Source: Actinomycetes bacterium (GTDB taxonomy: Bacteria > Actinomycetota > Actinomycetes > Mycobacteriales > Mycobacteriaceae). From it: a stretch of 57,570 nt of DNA. Below are positions 34,693 to 46,300 of the stretch, in pieces; position 1 is the first letter of the stretch; each line of letters begins with the position of its first letter. The DNA lies in contig JAHZJB010000097.1 of the NCBI GenBank assembly GCA_022601135.1, forward strand, positions 1 to 57,570, given 5' to 3'. The translations under genes were made by a program, and so were the position numbers. Below the pieces are notes generated by a model that ran no database searches, was not told the origin of the DNA, and was given only the letters and a program-made list of their open reading frames with translations.

Positions 34693-37600
34693 CCGAACGC
34701 GGTGTCGATGATCTCCTGCTGCTCGACCGCGTGCACCTTCGAAGAACCCGACGATGGCGCCGACATCGCCCGCCGTGAGATGCGCTTGATGCCCGCCAGC
34801 CTCTCGGGCAACACCTCGGGCAGCGCCAACCCCAGCGTCGGCCAGGCGCCCTGGTTGGCCGGCTCTTCCTGGACCCAGAAGTATTCCCCGGCGTTGGGAT
34901 ACTGGTCCAGCGTCTGGGCCAGTCGCCGCTTCGGCAGTGGAGCCAGTTGCTCGAGTCGGACGATCCCGATGTCCTCGCGCTCCTCCTTGGCCTTGCGGGC
35001 CGCCAACTCGTAGTACAGCTTGCCGCTGGTCAGCAGGACTCGCTTCACCTTGGCGCGGTCGCCGGTTCCCTCGGTGTAGGTGGGTTCCTCGAGCACCGAC
35101 CGGAACTTCATCTCGGTGAAATCCTTGAGGTCGCTCACAGCGGCCTTGTTACGCAACATCGACTTCGGGGTGAAGACGATCAGGGGCCGGTGGATTCCGT
35201 CGAGTCCGTGCCGGCGGAGCAGATGGAAATAGTTGGCAGGGGTCGAGGGCATCGCGATCGTCATCGACCCCTCGGCCCACAGCAACAGGAACCGTTCGAT
35301 ACGACCCGACGTGTGGTCAGGCCCCTGGCCTTCGTGACCGTGCGGCAGGAGCAGCACCACGTCGGAGAGCTGACCCCACTTGGCCTCGCCCGAGCTGATG
35401 AACTCGTCGATGATGGACTGCGCCCCGTTGACGAAATCGCCGAACTGGGCCTCCCACAACACCAGCGCGTCGGAGTTGCCCACCGAGTAGCCGTATTCGA
35501 AGCCCACCGCGGCGAACTCCGACAGCGCGGAGTCGTAGACCATGAACTTCCCGCCGGTCGGGTTGCCCTCGGTGTCGACGGTCAGCAGGTCCAGCGGGGT
35601 GAACTCCCTGCCGGTCTTGCGGTCGATGAGCACCGCGTGGCGCTGGGTGAATGTGCCACGGCGGGTGTCCTGGCCGGTGAACCGGATGGCCCTGCCCTCG
35701 GCCAGGAATGACCCCAGCGCCAGCAATTCGGCGAAGGCCCAGTCGACCTTGCCCTCGTAGGCCATGTCCCGGCGTTTCTGCAGAACGGGCTTCACCCGGG
35801 GATGGACGTTGAAATCTGCGTCGAATGCCAGGTGGGCATCACCGATACGGGCCAGCAACGATTTGTCGACCGCGGTGGCCATTCCGGCTGGAACCATTTG
35901 GTCGGACTCCACCGATTCGCTCGGCGCGGGTGTGTGCTTCTCGAGTTCACGAACCTCGTTGAAGACCTGTTCCAGTTGCCCCTGATAATCGCGCAGCGCG
36001 TCCTCGGCCTCCTTCATCGAGATGTCGCCGCGGCCGATGAGTGACTCGGTGTATGACTTGCGCACGCCCCGTTTCGTGTCGATGACGTCGTACATGTAGG
36101 GCTGGGTCATCGACGGGTCGTCGCCCTCGTTGTGGCCCCGCCGCCGGTAGCACAGCATGTCGATGACGACGTCCTTCTTGAACTGCTGGCGGAAGTCGAC
36201 TGCCAGCTTGGTCACCCACACGGCCGCCTCGGGATCGTCGCCGTTGACGTGGAAAATCGGCGCGCCGATGATCTTGGCGACGTCGGTGCAGTATTCCGAA
36301 GATCGGGAGTCGACCGGCGAAGTGGTGAAACCGATCTGGTTGTTGACGACGATATGGATGGTTCCGCCGGTGCGGTACCCGCGCAGCAGCGCCAAGTTCA
36401 GCGTCTCGGCGACCACGCCCTGACCGGCGAACGCTGCGTCGCCGTGCAGCATCATCGGCATGACGGTGAACCCGTCTGGTCCGTCGCCCTTGTCGAGCAT
36501 GTCCTGCTTGGCGCGCACCAGCCCCTCCAGCACCGGGTCGACCGCCTCGAGGTGGCTCGGGTTGGCGACCAGCGACACGTCGATGTCGTTTTCGCCGAAC
36601 ATCTGGATGTAGGTCCCGGTCGCGCCCAGGTGGTACTTGACGTCGCCCGAGCCGTGCGCCTGTGACGGGTTCAGGTTGCCCTCGAATTCGGTGAAGATCT
36701 GCGAATAGGGCTTGCCGACGATGTTCGCCAGCACGTTGAGCCGGCCCCGGTGCGGCATACCGATCACGACTTCGTCGAGGCCGTGCTCGGCGGCCTGATC
36801 GATCCCGGCATCCATCATCGGTATGACGGTCTCGGCTCCTTCGAGCGAGAACCTCTTCTGGCCAACGTATTTGGTCCCGAGGAAAGTCTCGAACGCTTCG
36901 GCAGCGTTGAGCTTGCTCAGGATGTATTTCTGCTCCGCGACGGTTGGCTTCTCGTGTTTGATCTCGACGCGTTCCTGCAACCATTCCTGCTGCTCGGGTT
37001 CGAGGATGTGTGCGTACTCCACGCCCACATGCCGGCAGTATGCGTCGCGTAGCAGGCCGAGCACGTCGCGCAGTTTCTTGGTGCGCTTGCCGCCGAAGCC
37101 GTTGACTTTGAATTCGCGGTCCAGATCCCACAGCGTCAGCCCATGGGTGTTGACGTCGAGGTCGGGGTGGCTGCGGAAGCGGGTCTTGTCCAATCTCAGC
37201 GGGTCGATGTCAGCCATCAGGTGACCGCGGTTACGGTACGCCGCGATGAGTTCGATCACCCGGGCGTTCTTGTCCTCGATGGAATCCGGATTGTCGATGC
37301 GCCAGCGCACCGGCTCGTAGGGGATTCCGAGGGCACGGAATATCTCGTCCCAGAACTCGTCGTCCAGCAGCAACTGGTGGATCGTACGCAGGAAGTCACC
37401 CGACTCCGCACCCTGGATGATGCGGTGGTCATAGGTGGATGTCAGGGTGATCAGCTTGCCGACGCCGAGATCGGCTATGCGCTCATCGCTGGCGCCCTGG
37501 AACTCTGCCGGATACTCCATGGCGCCGGCGCCGATGATTGCGCCCTGTCCCTGCATCAGGCGTGGCACCGAGTGCACGGTGCCAATCGTTCCCGGATTGG

Positions 37601-38366
37601 TCAGCGAGATCGTCACGCCACCAAAATCTTCGGCGGTCAGCTTGCCGTCGCGGGCGCGACGCACGATGTCCTCGTAGGCGGCGATGAACTGGCCGAACTG
37701 CAGTTCCTCGCAGTTCTTGATTCCCGCGACGACCAGCTGCCGCTTCCCGCCTTTGCCTTTCAGGTCGATGGCCAATCCCAGATTGGTGTGGGGAGGGGTC
37801 ACCGTGTTGGGCTTGCCGTCCACCTCGGCGAAGTGGCGGTTCATGTTCGGGAACTTCTTCACCGCCTGCACAATCGCGTAGCCCAGCAGATGGGTGAACG
37901 AAACCTTGCCGCCGCGGGTGCGCTTGAGGTGGTTGTTGATGACGATCCGATTGTCGATCATGGCCTTGGCCGGGATCGCTCGCACACTGGTCGCGGTGGG
38001 TACGTCCAGTGATGCCGACATGTTCTTTACCACCGCGGCGGCGGCGCCGCGCAACACCTGGGTTCCTTCGTCGGGCGTCACCGGGGTGGCCGGCGTGCTC
38101 TTGGTAGGTGCCTGGGGCATCGTGGCCTCGACCTTCGGGGGCGTGGTCTGCTTGGGGGGCGGTGCCGGCGCGGGCGCGGGGGCACTGACCGGTTTCGCCG
38201 TGGGCTTCCCGTGGCCGCGTGGTTCGGCGTCGCTGGTGGGCTCGGGTGAGTAGTCGACGAGGAACTCGTGCCAACTTGGGTCGACCGACGAGGGATCGTC
38301 GCGGAACTTGCGATACATCTCTTCGACCAGCCACTCGTTCTGACCGAATGGTGAAGGTGAACTCAC
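34689..38366 (-). CDS. kgd: Multifunctional 2-oxoglutarate metabolism enzyme (2-oxoglutarate decarboxylase/dehydrogenase)
   Basis: Large ThDP enzyme combining an E2-like succinyltransferase domain and the E1 domain of 2-oxoglutarate dehydrogenase, with decarboxylase and HOAS synthase activity. It starts at GTG 38366 with [20 protein letters not shown], the N-terminal segment also seen in M. smegmatis. Then follow a Pro/Ala linker with no lipoyl domain, an E2 core ([13 protein letters not shown]), and the E1 part with [17 protein letters not shown], the ThDP region [13 protein letters not shown]...VVNNQIGF and [18 protein letters not shown]. About 1225 residues. GarA inhibits this enzyme in mycobacteria. 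Confidence 0.97.
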   Translation of the reverse strand: MSSPSPFGQNEWLVEEMYRKFRDDPSSVDPSWHEFLVDYSPEPTSDAEPRGHGKPTAKPVSAPAPAPAPPPKQTTPPKVEATMPQAPTKSTPATPVTPDEGTQVLRGAAAAVVKNMSASLDVPTATSVRAIPAKAMIDNRIVINNHLKRTRGGKVSFTHLLGYAIVQAVKKFPNMNRHFAEVDGKPNTVTPPHTNLGLAIDLKGKGGKRQLVVAGIKNCEELQFGQFIAAYEDIVRRARDGKLTAEDFGGVTISLTNPGTIGTVHSVPRLMQGQGAIIGAGAMEYPAEFQGASDERIADLGVGKLITLTSTYDHRIIQGAESGDFLRTIHQLLLDDEFWDEIFRALGIPYEPVRWRIDNPDSIEDKNARVIELIAAYRNRGHLMADIDPLRLDKTRFRSHPDLDVNTHGLTLWDLDREFKVNGFGGKRTKKLRDVLGLLRDAYCRHVGVEYAHILEPEQQEWLQERVEIKHEKPTVAEQKYILSKLNAAEAFETFLGTKYVGQKRFSLEGAETVIPMMDAGIDQAAEHGLDEVVIGMPHRGRLNVLANIVGKPYSQIFTEFEGNLNPSQAHGSGDVKYHLGATGTYIQMFGENDIDVSLVANPSHLEAVDPVLEGLVRAKQDMLDKGDGPDGFTVMPMMLHGDAAFAGQGVVAETLNLALLRGYRTGGTIHIVVNNQIGFTTSPVDSRSSEYCTDVAKIIGAPIFHVNGDDPEAAVWVTKLAVDFRQQFKKDVVIDMLCYRRRGHNEGDDPSMTQPYMYDVIDTKRGVRKSYTESLIGRGDISMKEAEDALRDYQGQLEQVFNEVRELEKHTPAPSESVESDQMVPAGMATAVDKSLLARIGDAHLAFDADFNVHPRVKPVLQKRRDMAYEGKVDWAFAELLALGSFLAEGRAIRFTGQDTRRGTFTQRHAVLIDRKTGREFTPLDLLTVDTEGNPTGGKFMVYDSALSEFAAVGFEYGYSVGNSDALVLWEAQFGDFVNGAQSIIDEFISSGEAKWGQLSDVVLLLPHGHEGQGPDHTSGRIERFLLLWAEGSMTIAMPSTPANYFHLLRRHGLDGIHRPLIVFTPKSMLRNKAAVSDLKDFTEMKFRSVLEEPTYTEGTGDRAKVKRVLLTSGKLYYELAARKAKEEREDIGIVRLEQLAPLPKRRLAQTLDQYPNAGEYFWVQEEPANQGAWPTLGLALPEVLPERLAGIKRISRRAMSAPSSGSSKVHAVEQQEIIDTAFG

Positions 38367-38788
38367 GGCTGCTATTCGCCTCAATTCTTCGCTTCGAGCC
38401 AGTGCCGCACAGCGGCAGCCGGCCACCCAATCCAACGATGCGGCGTGTTCCACATTTCCGCCTCATAGAGGCTAGCGCTTCGGTCGCCGGCCGGAGCATG
38501 CAACGCGGTTATGGCCTTTGCGGCATGAGTAGTGGACGTGCACCAAGAGTGGCCGAGCGAGCAGGCGGGCGCCCACGGGCAGACGTTCGGGTGTTTCCAG
38601 CGATTCCACTTCGCTCCGAGGTAGCCCTGCGCGTGGACAGCAAAATCCCGGTAGGCGGCTTTCCCTGGGGCAACTGACTACCGAGTGTGCGGATGCCAAC
38701 TGCGCCAAGCAATCCCTAGAAGCTCTGCAGCCGGCCCTGCCGCCGTTAGCAAATCCGTTTGTGACATGATACGGTTTGCCACCAGAAT
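38367..38788. other. Non-coding stretch between kgd and the PE-PPE-domain gene
   Basis: About 420 bp with only short open frames on both strands and none with a convincing start and codon use. It must hold the promoters of both divergent genes. A TATGAT hexamer at 38788-38793 is the best -10-like match, though it overlaps the ATG at 38789. I see no tRNA, terminator or known repeat. Confidence 0.5.
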
Positions 38789-40765
38789 ATGATCCGCGTC
38801 ACAGGGGGAATCTTGAGTAGCTCGCGCTATATCGGTCGGGTCGGTGCTTTGGCGTTTGCCTTGGGGGTGGGCGCGGCTGTCGTCGGTGGTGCGGGTGCCG
38901 CCTGGGCCGACGAGTCATCCTCGGACTCCATTTCCGCCCATTCAAGTTCGGGGAGCTCCTACGTCGGCGATAACGGGTCGTCGTCGCAGGGCTCCGACCG
39001 TGGCTCTGACGTTTCGACGTTGGGCAGCGATTCGGATTCCGATGCCGCTACGGGCACTGATATCGCCGAGGCTGCTATGGCCGAGGCTGACATGGCCGAG
39101 GCTGCTATCGCCGAGGCTGAGATGGCCGAGGCTGAGATGGCCGAGGCTGACATGGCCGAGGCTGACGTGGCCGAGGCTGAGATGGCCGAGGCTGAGATCG
39201 CCGAGGTCGTGGTCGACGACGAGACCGACAGCGCTCCGCCGGCCGAGGTGGTCACCCTCGACGCTCCACCGTCGGTGACGACCACATCCGGTACGGCGGA
39301 CCCGCTGAACGGTGGCGATCCCATCGCGCCGGTGGACGTACAACTGGAATTGGCGCTGCTGGGATCTGCTCGACCCGACGAGGCCGCTGCGGCAGCCGTC
39401 ATCCCCGGCGCGTCCATCTCGGCGCTGGACCCCGGGCCGGTGGCCGCGGCTGAAGCGGTCGCCCAGAGCACGGGCTTGATCTTCGGCGGCAGTGGCGTCC
39501 CGATTCCGTCAGAGCAGTACACCCAGGCGGCCTTCGAGAAGTACGTACGTCCCCTCAGCCCGCCAGGCACCGTACCCGAGAGGGTCTTCACCCCGGAGGG
39601 CCTGTACCCGCTGACGGGAGTGAAGAGCCTGCCCCTCAACATATCGGTGGAGCAAGGCAACGAGATCATGACGGATGTCATCGAGCAACAGGCCGCTCTT
39701 GGCAACACCAGCACGGTTTTCGGCTACTCCCAGAGCTCCATCATGTCCTCGCTGGTCATGTCTGACCTCACCGTCGACCCGTCGTCAGTGCAGTTCGTCT
39801 TGGTGGGCAACGAGATGAATCCCAATGGCGGCCTCCTCTCGCGCTTCCCCGACCTGAACCTGCCGAGCCTGGGCATACCCTTCTACGGTGCGACGCCCGA
39901 GAACCCGGATTACGAGGTGCACAACTACACGCTGGAATACGATGGGTTCGCGGACTTTCCGCAATATCCCATCCACCTGCTGTCCGTGATCAACGCCGGG
40001 CTGGGCATCGTGTTCGTGCACAGGAATTACCTGGAACAGACTCAGGAAGCGATCGACTCAGCGATCGAGTTACCGAGCAGTTCGCCGAATGCGCACTACT
40101 ACATCATTCCCACCGAAAACCTTCCGCTGCTGGAACCGGTTCGTCTCATCCCGCTGATCGGCGACCCGATTGCAGACTTGCTCCAGCCGATCCTGCGGCC
40201 CATCGTGAACCTTGGCTACGGCGACCCGAACTTCGGCTGGTCGAATGAAGGCGACGCGAACGTGCTCCAGCCGTTCGGGTTCCTCCCCAAAATCGACTTG
40301 CCCGAACTCTTCGGCCTCGTTGTGGACGGTTTCAATCAGGGACTCCAGGACTTTGGCGCCGCCTTCAGCTCGGGCGGGGTGTTCTGGGAGGAGTTGGCAG
40401 CACTCTCGGCGCCGTCATCCGGTTCGGGTGAGTCGCCCGAGGCGTCCGACAACATCATTGAAATTCTGCAGACCGCGATCCTCGAGACCTTCGAATTCAT
40501 CTCCAACGCGGCCGCATCCCTCTATTCGGCGCTGCTTCCCACAGCCGACATCATCAACGCCATCGTGACGATCCTGCCCGCCTACGTCGCCGATCTGGCG
40601 CTGTCCGGCTTTCAGCAAGTCCTCAGCGGTGACATCATCAACGGACTCATCAACATGGTCGGTCTTCCGGCCGCGGCGTTCACCGGACTGGTCACCACCT
40701 CCGTGCTGATCGAGTTCCTGGTCATCGCCCAGGCGATCGAAGGCGTCTTCCAACCGGCCCCGTGA
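38789..40765 (+). CDS. Secreted PE-PPE-domain serine hydrolase with AEAxM pentapeptide repeats
   Basis: 658 residues. A Sec signal peptide (GALAFALGVGAAVVGGAGAAWA) precedes a Ser/Asp-rich region and about ten pentapeptides of the type AEADM/AEAEM. The main domain is PE-PPE (PF08237-like): LIFGGSGVPIPSEQY, the nucleophile elbow GYSQSS with Ser314, VLVGNEMNPNGGLL and YDGFADFPQYP. There is no PE or PPE secretion module, so it should leave by Sec. The fold suggests an esterase or acyltransferase on lipids. A TTG at 38813 with GGGGGAA upstream is an alternative start. No M. tuberculosis counterpart that I know occupies this position. Confidence 0.88.
   Translation: MIRVTGGILSSSRYIGRVGALAFALGVGAAVVGGAGAAWADESSSDSISAHSSSGSSYVGDNGSSSQGSDRGSDVSTLGSDSDSDAATGTDIAEAAMAEADMAEAAIAEAEMAEAEMAEADMAEADVAEAEMAEAEIAEVVVDDETDSAPPAEVVTLDAPPSVTTTSGTADPLNGGDPIAPVDVQLELALLGSARPDEAAAAAVIPGASISALDPGPVAAAEAVAQSTGLIFGGSGVPIPSEQYTQAAFEKYVRPLSPPGTVPERVFTPEGLYPLTGVKSLPLNISVEQGNEIMTDVIEQQAALGNTSTVFGYSQSSIMSSLVMSDLTVDPSSVQFVLVGNEMNPNGGLLSRFPDLNLPSLGIPFYGATPENPDYEVHNYTLEYDGFADFPQYPIHLLSVINAGLGIVFVHRNYLEQTQEAIDSAIELPSSSPNAHYYIIPTENLPLLEPVRLIPLIGDPIADLLQPILRPIVNLGYGDPNFGWSNEGDANVLQPFGFLPKIDLPELFGLVVDGFNQGLQDFGAAFSSGGVFWEELAALSAPSSGSGESPEASDNIIEILQTAILETFEFISNAAASLYSALLPTADIINAIVTILPAYVADLALSGFQQVLSGDIINGLINMVGLPAAAFTGLVTTSVLIEFLVIAQAIEGVFQPAP
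39059..39208. repeat. 15-bp tandem repeat, ten units, inside the PE-PPE-domain gene
   Basis: Units follow the pattern GANATGGCCGAGGCT, with the core GCCGAGGCT kept in the first nine and changed in the last. In-frame copies can be gained or lost without breaking the gene. Each unit encodes one AEA[DE]M-type pentapeptide. Confidence 0.9.
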
Positions 40766-40793
40766 CCCAAGGCTGGGGTGCAAGCCTGACGCG

Positions 40794-41537
40794 CTAAGCG
40801 GGTGGCGGGGGCAGCAGGTGCAACGGTGACGGCCACCGGGCCGGTGGGTTGCCGAAGGCGGTGTGGGCGTGGCTGACGATCTTCTTGCCCATCAAACGGT
40901 TGCCGACGCCCCCCACAACCGCCCCGATGCCGACGGGCAGGAGCTTGCCGAAAGCGATCGCACCTCGCTTGAGGGTGTAGCGCTTGACGAAGTAGCGCAG
41001 TAGCCGCGAGTTGAGCTGGGACACCGCCGGCAATGGCAGTGTGGCCGCGCCGTCGGCCAGCCAGGCGCCGCTGGTACGGCCCGGGCCCAGCAGGTCGCTG
41101 ACTGCGTGCTTGCCGTCGTCTCCGACGAGCACGGCCAACACCAGGGCGCGGCGACGTTCGCGGTGGTCGGCGGGAATGCCGTGCACCTCGGCGACCGCGA
41201 GCACGTACACCGCCGTGGCCTCGAGGAACAGCACCGTCTCGCCGGCGACCGCAGACATTGCGACGAGCGTGCCAATTCCCGGGAATGCGGCGGTAGATCC
41301 GACCGCCGCGCCGCTGGCCATTACCGCGGCCATGTAGTGCCTGTCCAGCTTCTCGATGATCTCGGCAGGTGTCGCGCCCGGGTCGTGGTCGCGCAGACGG
41401 TCGACGTAGGCCTTCACCGCTGGTCCCTGGACACGGGCACCACGTTCGATGATCTGGGAGAGCACCTTCGCCGCGACGCTCGGGTCGGCGTCCTGGACCG
41501 CTGGCAGCTGGTTCTTGGCGCGTGATCGGGCGCTCAT
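40794..41537 (-). CDS. Conserved membrane protein (Rv1249c-like)
   Basis: 247 residues from ATG 41537, with GGGAGGGG upstream. A soluble helical N-terminus (VLSQIIERGARVQGPAVKAYVDRL) is followed by hydrophobic Gly/Ala-rich segments (MAAVMASGAAVGSTAAFPGIG, TVLFLEATAVYVLAVAEVHGI and LLPVGIGAVVGGVGNRLMGKKI), which resemble the EcsC-type layout. The C-terminus is Pro-rich. The longer open frame upstream is antisense to the exporter gene. Function unknown. Confidence 0.85.
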   Translation of the reverse strand: MSARSRAKNQLPAVQDADPSVAAKVLSQIIERGARVQGPAVKAYVDRLRDHDPGATPAEIIEKLDRHYMAAVMASGAAVGSTAAFPGIGTLVAMSAVAGETVLFLEATAVYVLAVAEVHGIPADHRERRRALVLAVLVGDDGKHAVSDLLGPGRTSGAWLADGAATLPLPAVSQLNSRLLRYFVKRYTLKRGAIAFGKLLPVGIGAVVGGVGNRLMGKKIVSHAHTAFGNPPARWPSPLHLLPPPPA

Positions 41538-41558
41538 TCGGTGGCCCCTCCCTGTTTG

Positions 41559-41575
41559 AACCGTCTGAGACGGTT
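41559..41575. promoter_or_regulatory. Perfect palindrome, candidate operator
   Basis: AACCGTC TGA GACGGTT is a perfect 7-3-7 inverted repeat in the divergent promoter region between the Rv1249c-like gene and the DHA2 exporter, 22 bp upstream of the former. Its size suits a dimeric repressor. No regulator gene is adjacent. Confidence 0.5.
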
Positions 41576-41744
41576 GCCCCCAGGTTAGCGCGTGGCAAAC
41601 TGACGCCGGTCTACCTCTCCGGTACCCCGGACCGAGATCGCAGGGAAGCCCCGTGGCCGTGGATTTGTCTGCAAACCCGCCGATCCGTAGCGTCGTTCCG
41701 GCCCCGCGCTGATTGCCCGAACCGATGAGACTGCCGAACTCGCC

Positions 41745-43307
41745 ATGTCCGAGACCGTGACGCCTCGCCCAGTGGGCGCCGACCCGTGGCCGGCGTTGTG
41801 GGCATTGCTCATCGGGTTCTTCATGATCCTGGTCGACGCGACCATCGTCGCTGTCGCGAATCCGGCGATCATGTCCAGCCTGGGCGCCGACTACGACGCG
41901 GTGATCTGGGTGACCAGCGCCTACCTGCTGGCCTACGCGACGCCCCTGCTGGTGTCGGGTCGGCTGGGCGACAAGTACGGACCGAAGAACCTTTACCTCG
42001 TTGGCCTCGCGGTGTTCACGGTTGCTTCGCTGTGGTGCGGGTTGTCCGACACAATCGGAATGCTGATCGCCGCCCGGGTGGTTCAGGGTGTGGGTGCGGC
42101 ACTGCTCACGCCCCAGACCCTGTCGGTGATCACCAGGATCTTCCCCGCGCAGCGCCGCGGCGTCGCAATGAGCGTGTGGGGCGCGACGGCGGGGGTTGCC
42201 ACACTGGTGGGCCCGCTGGCGGGCGGGGTTCTGGTGGATAACCTGGGGTGGCAGTGGATTTTCATTGTCAACGTCCCCGTCGGCGTCATCGGCCTGGCGG
42301 TCGCGGTTCGGCTGGTACCCGTGCTTCCCACGCAGGGGCAGGGGTTCGACGTCCTGGGCGTGGTGTTGTCGGGCGTTGGCATGTTCTTGATCGTCTTCGC
42401 GCTGCAGGAAGGCCAGGCCTACGGCTGGGTCCCGTGGATTTGGATGCTGATCGCCATCGGCGTGGCGGTAATGGTCATGTTCTTTTGCTGGCAGTCGGTC
42501 AACGCCGGAGAGCCACTGATTCCGCTCGCCATCTTCGGTGACCGCGATTTTTCGATGTCCAACTTGGGGGTCGCGACCATTGGATTCGTGGCCACGGCGA
42601 TGATCGTGCCGCTGATGTTCTATGCCCAGGCGGTCTGCGGAATGACGCCGACCCAGGCGGCCCTGCTCATCGCGCCGATGGCCGTCATAACCGCTGTGTT
42701 GGCGCCAATCGTCGGCCGGATCGTCGACCGGTCGCATCCGCGCCCGGTGGTTGGATTCGGCTTTTCGGTGATGGCGATCGGGCTGACCTGGTTGTCGATC
42801 GAGATGACGCCGACGACGCCGGTTTGGCGCCTGGTGTTGCCCCTGGTGGCTATGGGGGTGGCCATGGCGTTCATCTGGTCGCCCCTGGCCGCCACCGCGA
42901 CCCGGAACCTGCCCCCGGTGCTGGCGGGTGCGGGTTCGGGTGTATACAACACCACCCGTCAGGTGGGGTCGGCGCTCGGCAGCGCAGGAATTGCGGCGTT
43001 CATGGTGTCGCGGCTGTCCGCCGAGATGCCGGGCGCGGTGGATGCGGCTCCGCGGGACGAGGGATCGGTCGCCCAGCTGCCGGCCTTTCTGCAGGCCCCG
43101 TTCGCGGCAGCTATGTCGCAGGCCATGTTGTTGCCGGCGTTCGTCGCACTATTCGGCGTCGTCGCCGCACTACTCATGCGGGGGTTCGGCAACTCCGGGT
43201 GGGCACCCGCCGGTGCGACCGCGGACGGCGACCAAGAATGGGACGACGGAGATTTCATCGACGACGACCCGTATGTCGAGTACGTCGTACACCGGGATGG
43301 CGATTAG
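41745..43307 (+). CDS. DHA2-family (EmrB/QacA) MFS multidrug exporter, Rv1250-like
   Basis: 520 residues with about 14 hydrophobic segments. The family signatures are present: motif D1-like [21 protein letters not shown] in helix 1, motif [11 protein letters not shown] between helices 2 and 3, and motif C-type [23 protein letters not shown] in helix 5. It should expel drugs or lipophilic compounds by proton antiport. The C-terminal tail is acidic (ending [15 protein letters not shown]). The ATG at 41745 lacks a strong SD. Convergent with the nuclease-helicase gene only 7 bp away. Confidence 0.93.
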   Translation: MSETVTPRPVGADPWPALWALLIGFFMILVDATIVAVANPAIMSSLGADYDAVIWVTSAYLLAYATPLLVSGRLGDKYGPKNLYLVGLAVFTVASLWCGLSDTIGMLIAARVVQGVGAALLTPQTLSVITRIFPAQRRGVAMSVWGATAGVATLVGPLAGGVLVDNLGWQWIFIVNVPVGVIGLAVAVRLVPVLPTQGQGFDVLGVVLSGVGMFLIVFALQEGQAYGWVPWIWMLIAIGVAVMVMFFCWQSVNAGEPLIPLAIFGDRDFSMSNLGVATIGFVATAMIVPLMFYAQAVCGMTPTQAALLIAPMAVITAVLAPIVGRIVDRSHPRPVVGFGFSVMAIGLTWLSIEMTPTTPVWRLVLPLVAMGVAMAFIWSPLAATATRNLPPVLAGAGSGVYNTTRQVGSALGSAGIAAFMVSRLSAEMPGAVDAAPRDEGSVAQLPAFLQAPFAAAMSQAMLLPAFVALFGVVAALLMRGFGNSGWAPAGATADGDQEWDDGDFIDDDPYVEYVVHRDGD

Positions 43308-43314
43308 CCGGTGT

Positions 43315-46300
43315 TCAGGCCAAAGCCAGGAACGCCCCCAACTCGATCAATCGATCGGGGGTGCCCGGCAGATGGTCGGTCAACTGCGCCGAGCGTACGA
43401 TCACCGCGAGGTACTTTGCTCGGCTCACCGCGACGTTGAGCCGGTTCCTGTTGAGCAGGAACGCGATGCCGCGTGGCACATCGTCGATCGACGATGCCGT
43501 CATCGAGATGAACACCACCGGTGCCTGCTGGCCCTGGAACTTGTCTACGGTGCCTGCCCGAACGTCGGTGAGCCCCGCCGCATCCAGTCGGTGGCGGACG
43601 AGCACGACCTGGGCGTTGTACGGGGCGACCACGAGTACATCCTGTTGAGCCAGTGATCGGGCGCCGTGCTCGTCGGTCCATTTCGCGCCCAACAGAGTTC
43701 GGACCTCAGCGACGATCGCCGCTGCCTCTTCCGGGCTTTCCGTCGCGTTGCCGTCATGGTCGACGGTCAGCCTGCGTACGCCCGGGGCGACACCCTCGAG
43801 GCTGCGCGCGGAGGTCAGCGACTCGTGGGAGTGCAGTCGGCCGTCGTAGGACAGCCGTGACACGGCCCGGCACACGTCGGGGTGCATGCGGTAGGAACGG
43901 TCCAAGAAGTACCCGCGTTCGGGCGGCAACGTGTTGGACCCGTCGACGAGCCAGCCGAGGGCGGAGAGGTCGACGGGCTCCGGATGTGTGCCCTGGCTGA
44001 CCTGCGGCAACTGCTGGGGGTCGCCCAACAGCAGTAGGTTCCGCGCGGCCCGGGACACTGCGATGGTGTTGGCCAGGCTGAACTGTCCGGCCTCCTCGAT
44101 GACCAGAAGGTCAAGGCTGCGGGCGGGAATCTTGTTGCCGTTGGCGAAATCCCACGCCGTGCCGCCTACCACGCAGCCGTCGTGCTGGGCGATGAAATCG
44201 GCGAACTCCGGGTTGGTGATCTCGGTCCAGCCCGCGTTGGCGGTGTTGAGTTTCTTGGCCACCAGGGCGCTGCCCACGCCCGCGTGGATCACATCGCCGA
44301 ACAGATTCTCGACTACTGCATGCGACTGTGCGACCACACCGATGCGCCAACTGTGCCGGTTGACGAGTGTGGCGATCACGCGAGCGGCGGTGAAGGTCTT
44401 GCCGGTGCCCGGGGGTCCATGCACCGCCAGGTAGGACGAGTCGAGATCCAGCAGCGCTGCGGTGATGGCCTCGGCGCTGTCCTCGGCATGCTCGCTGCGG
44501 GGTAGTGGGCGGCCGGATTTCGTCCGCGGCGGTTCACGCAGCAGGATCGCTGTCACCGCGTCGGTCGGTAGCTTCGGCAGCCCGCCGGCCACCCGGGCAG
44601 CAGTCTGGGCGATGGACTCCTGCAACGGCCCGGTGTTGTACGGCTGACGCGGGGTGAGAGCGAACGGCACCTGGGTGTAGGTATCGCCACCCGTGGGCCG
44701 TCTTTCGACGATGACTGCCTGCGTGGGTACGTCGGGATCGTCACATTCGAGTACCGACACCGAGGCGAACGCCCGTCGATCGGGGTCGTCGCTCAGGCCC
44801 GCCGGGGCCGGTGGGGCGTAGAGCGCGAACATTTCTCGGGTCAGTTCACCGGCCGCGATCTCCCCGAAGAGTCGTACGTGCCGTTGTGGTTTGCGCGCCC
44901 GTGGCGGCTGGTGCCAATCCTGGACGATTTCATGGTGCTCGACGATGAACACGCCGCTGCTGTCTGCCCATTCATCGACGGGATTGTTTACCCGGTCGAA
45001 GTGTCCCCACCAGAACGGCTTGTCCTCGCGCTTGTGAAAGCCCTTGGCGGCCAGCAGCATTGCGATGGCGGTCTGGGCCGGTGTCCGCACCCCGACCCCG
45101 TCGCCGGCAAACCTGGACAGCTTGCGGTCCACGGCGTCGACCTCGGCCGCGGTGCACTCGGCGCCGTCGGTCACCGGGACGGGGCCACGGGGCGGTACGG
45201 CGGACTCGATGGCGCGCCCGACGAGCCAATCGCGCAGCCGATGTGTCGATCGGCAGTCGTAGCGGTTGTACTCCTCGATCTCCCTGAGCAGCGTCGCGGC
45301 GTCGTCGGCGCGACCGGCGTCCCGCAGCCCGCAATAATGGGCGTACTCGGTGATCGATGCCGTCGCGGTCGTCACCTCACCGCTGCGGAGTTCGTTGCCC
45401 ATGTAGAGCGGCTCGAGCGATTTGATGCTGTAGTTCTCGGTGCCCACTCGAAAGCTCTTTCGCACCAGGGGATAGAGATCGACGAGCACCCCTTCGCGCA
45501 GCAGGGCGTCAACCGCGTTCTCGCCGATCCCGTAATGGCCCGACAGGCGCAGCAGCGCGCTCTTCTCGTATGCCGCGTAGTGGTAGATGTGCATGCCGGG
45601 AAACCGCCGCCGCCGCTTGCGCACCATGGCGAGGAAGTCGATCAGCGCCTGCCGCTCGCTGGCACGGTCGTGGGCCCAGAGCGGTTGAAAATGACCGGCG
45701 GCGGTCAGCACTCCCCACAGGTACTCCAGCCCCCACTCGCGGCCATCGGCGGTCCACAGTGGATCACCCTCGAAGTCGAAGAACAAATCACCCTTGTCGG
45801 CGTCGGGCAACACCATCAGCGGCCGAGGATCGACGACCTCAAACGGGGGCTTGCCGTCCACCGCTTCGGTGACCTGCAGGCGAGCCTGTGCGGTGAGCGC
45901 CGTGAGCGCGCGGTTTGCCAGCTCAGGAACCGGGCCGACGTGCCCCGCCAACGCGTGCACGGTGGTGACGCCCGCGTCGATCAGGCGGGCGCGCTGGCTG
46001 ACCCGCATGCCGGCGACCAGCAACAGATCGTCGTGCGCGCGAACTTGTCTCTCGCATTCGGCGCAGCGGAAGCAGGCGCGAACGTTTGCGTCCTCCCAAC
46101 CGACCGGCCGGCCACCGGCCAGATGATCGTCCAGCAAGCGCTGGAGCGCTGTGCGGCGCGGCCGGTACACCGGAAGCAGTTCGTCTACTGGGTAGCTGAC
46201 AGTGGTCCCGTCGCCGAGGACCAGATCTACCTCGGGGGCCACTGCAACTCCCGCGTCGGTCAGCGTCTGGGCGTAGGCCGCCAGCTGTAGGAGCGCCTCC

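Noticed and set aside
35947..37131. 394-codon minus-strand frame inside kgd
   Set aside because: It lies out of frame within kgd and encodes an Arg-rich product typical of shifted reading of GC-rich genes.
38520..38700. tRNA-like stretch (AGAGTGGCCGAGCG resembles a serine/leucine tRNA D-arm)
   Set aside because: I could not find a matching acceptor stem, anticodon arm or TTCRA-type T-loop at the right distance.
39059..39208. Possible CRISPR array
   Set aside because: The 15-bp units are contiguous with no spacers and stay in frame with the coding gene, so this is a protein-coding tandem repeat.
41538..42737. Upstream part of the minus-strand frame that ends as the Rv1249c-like gene
   Set aside because: It runs antisense through the exporter gene and encodes a low-complexity His/Asp/Arg-rich product; the real start with a ribosome binding site is 41537.
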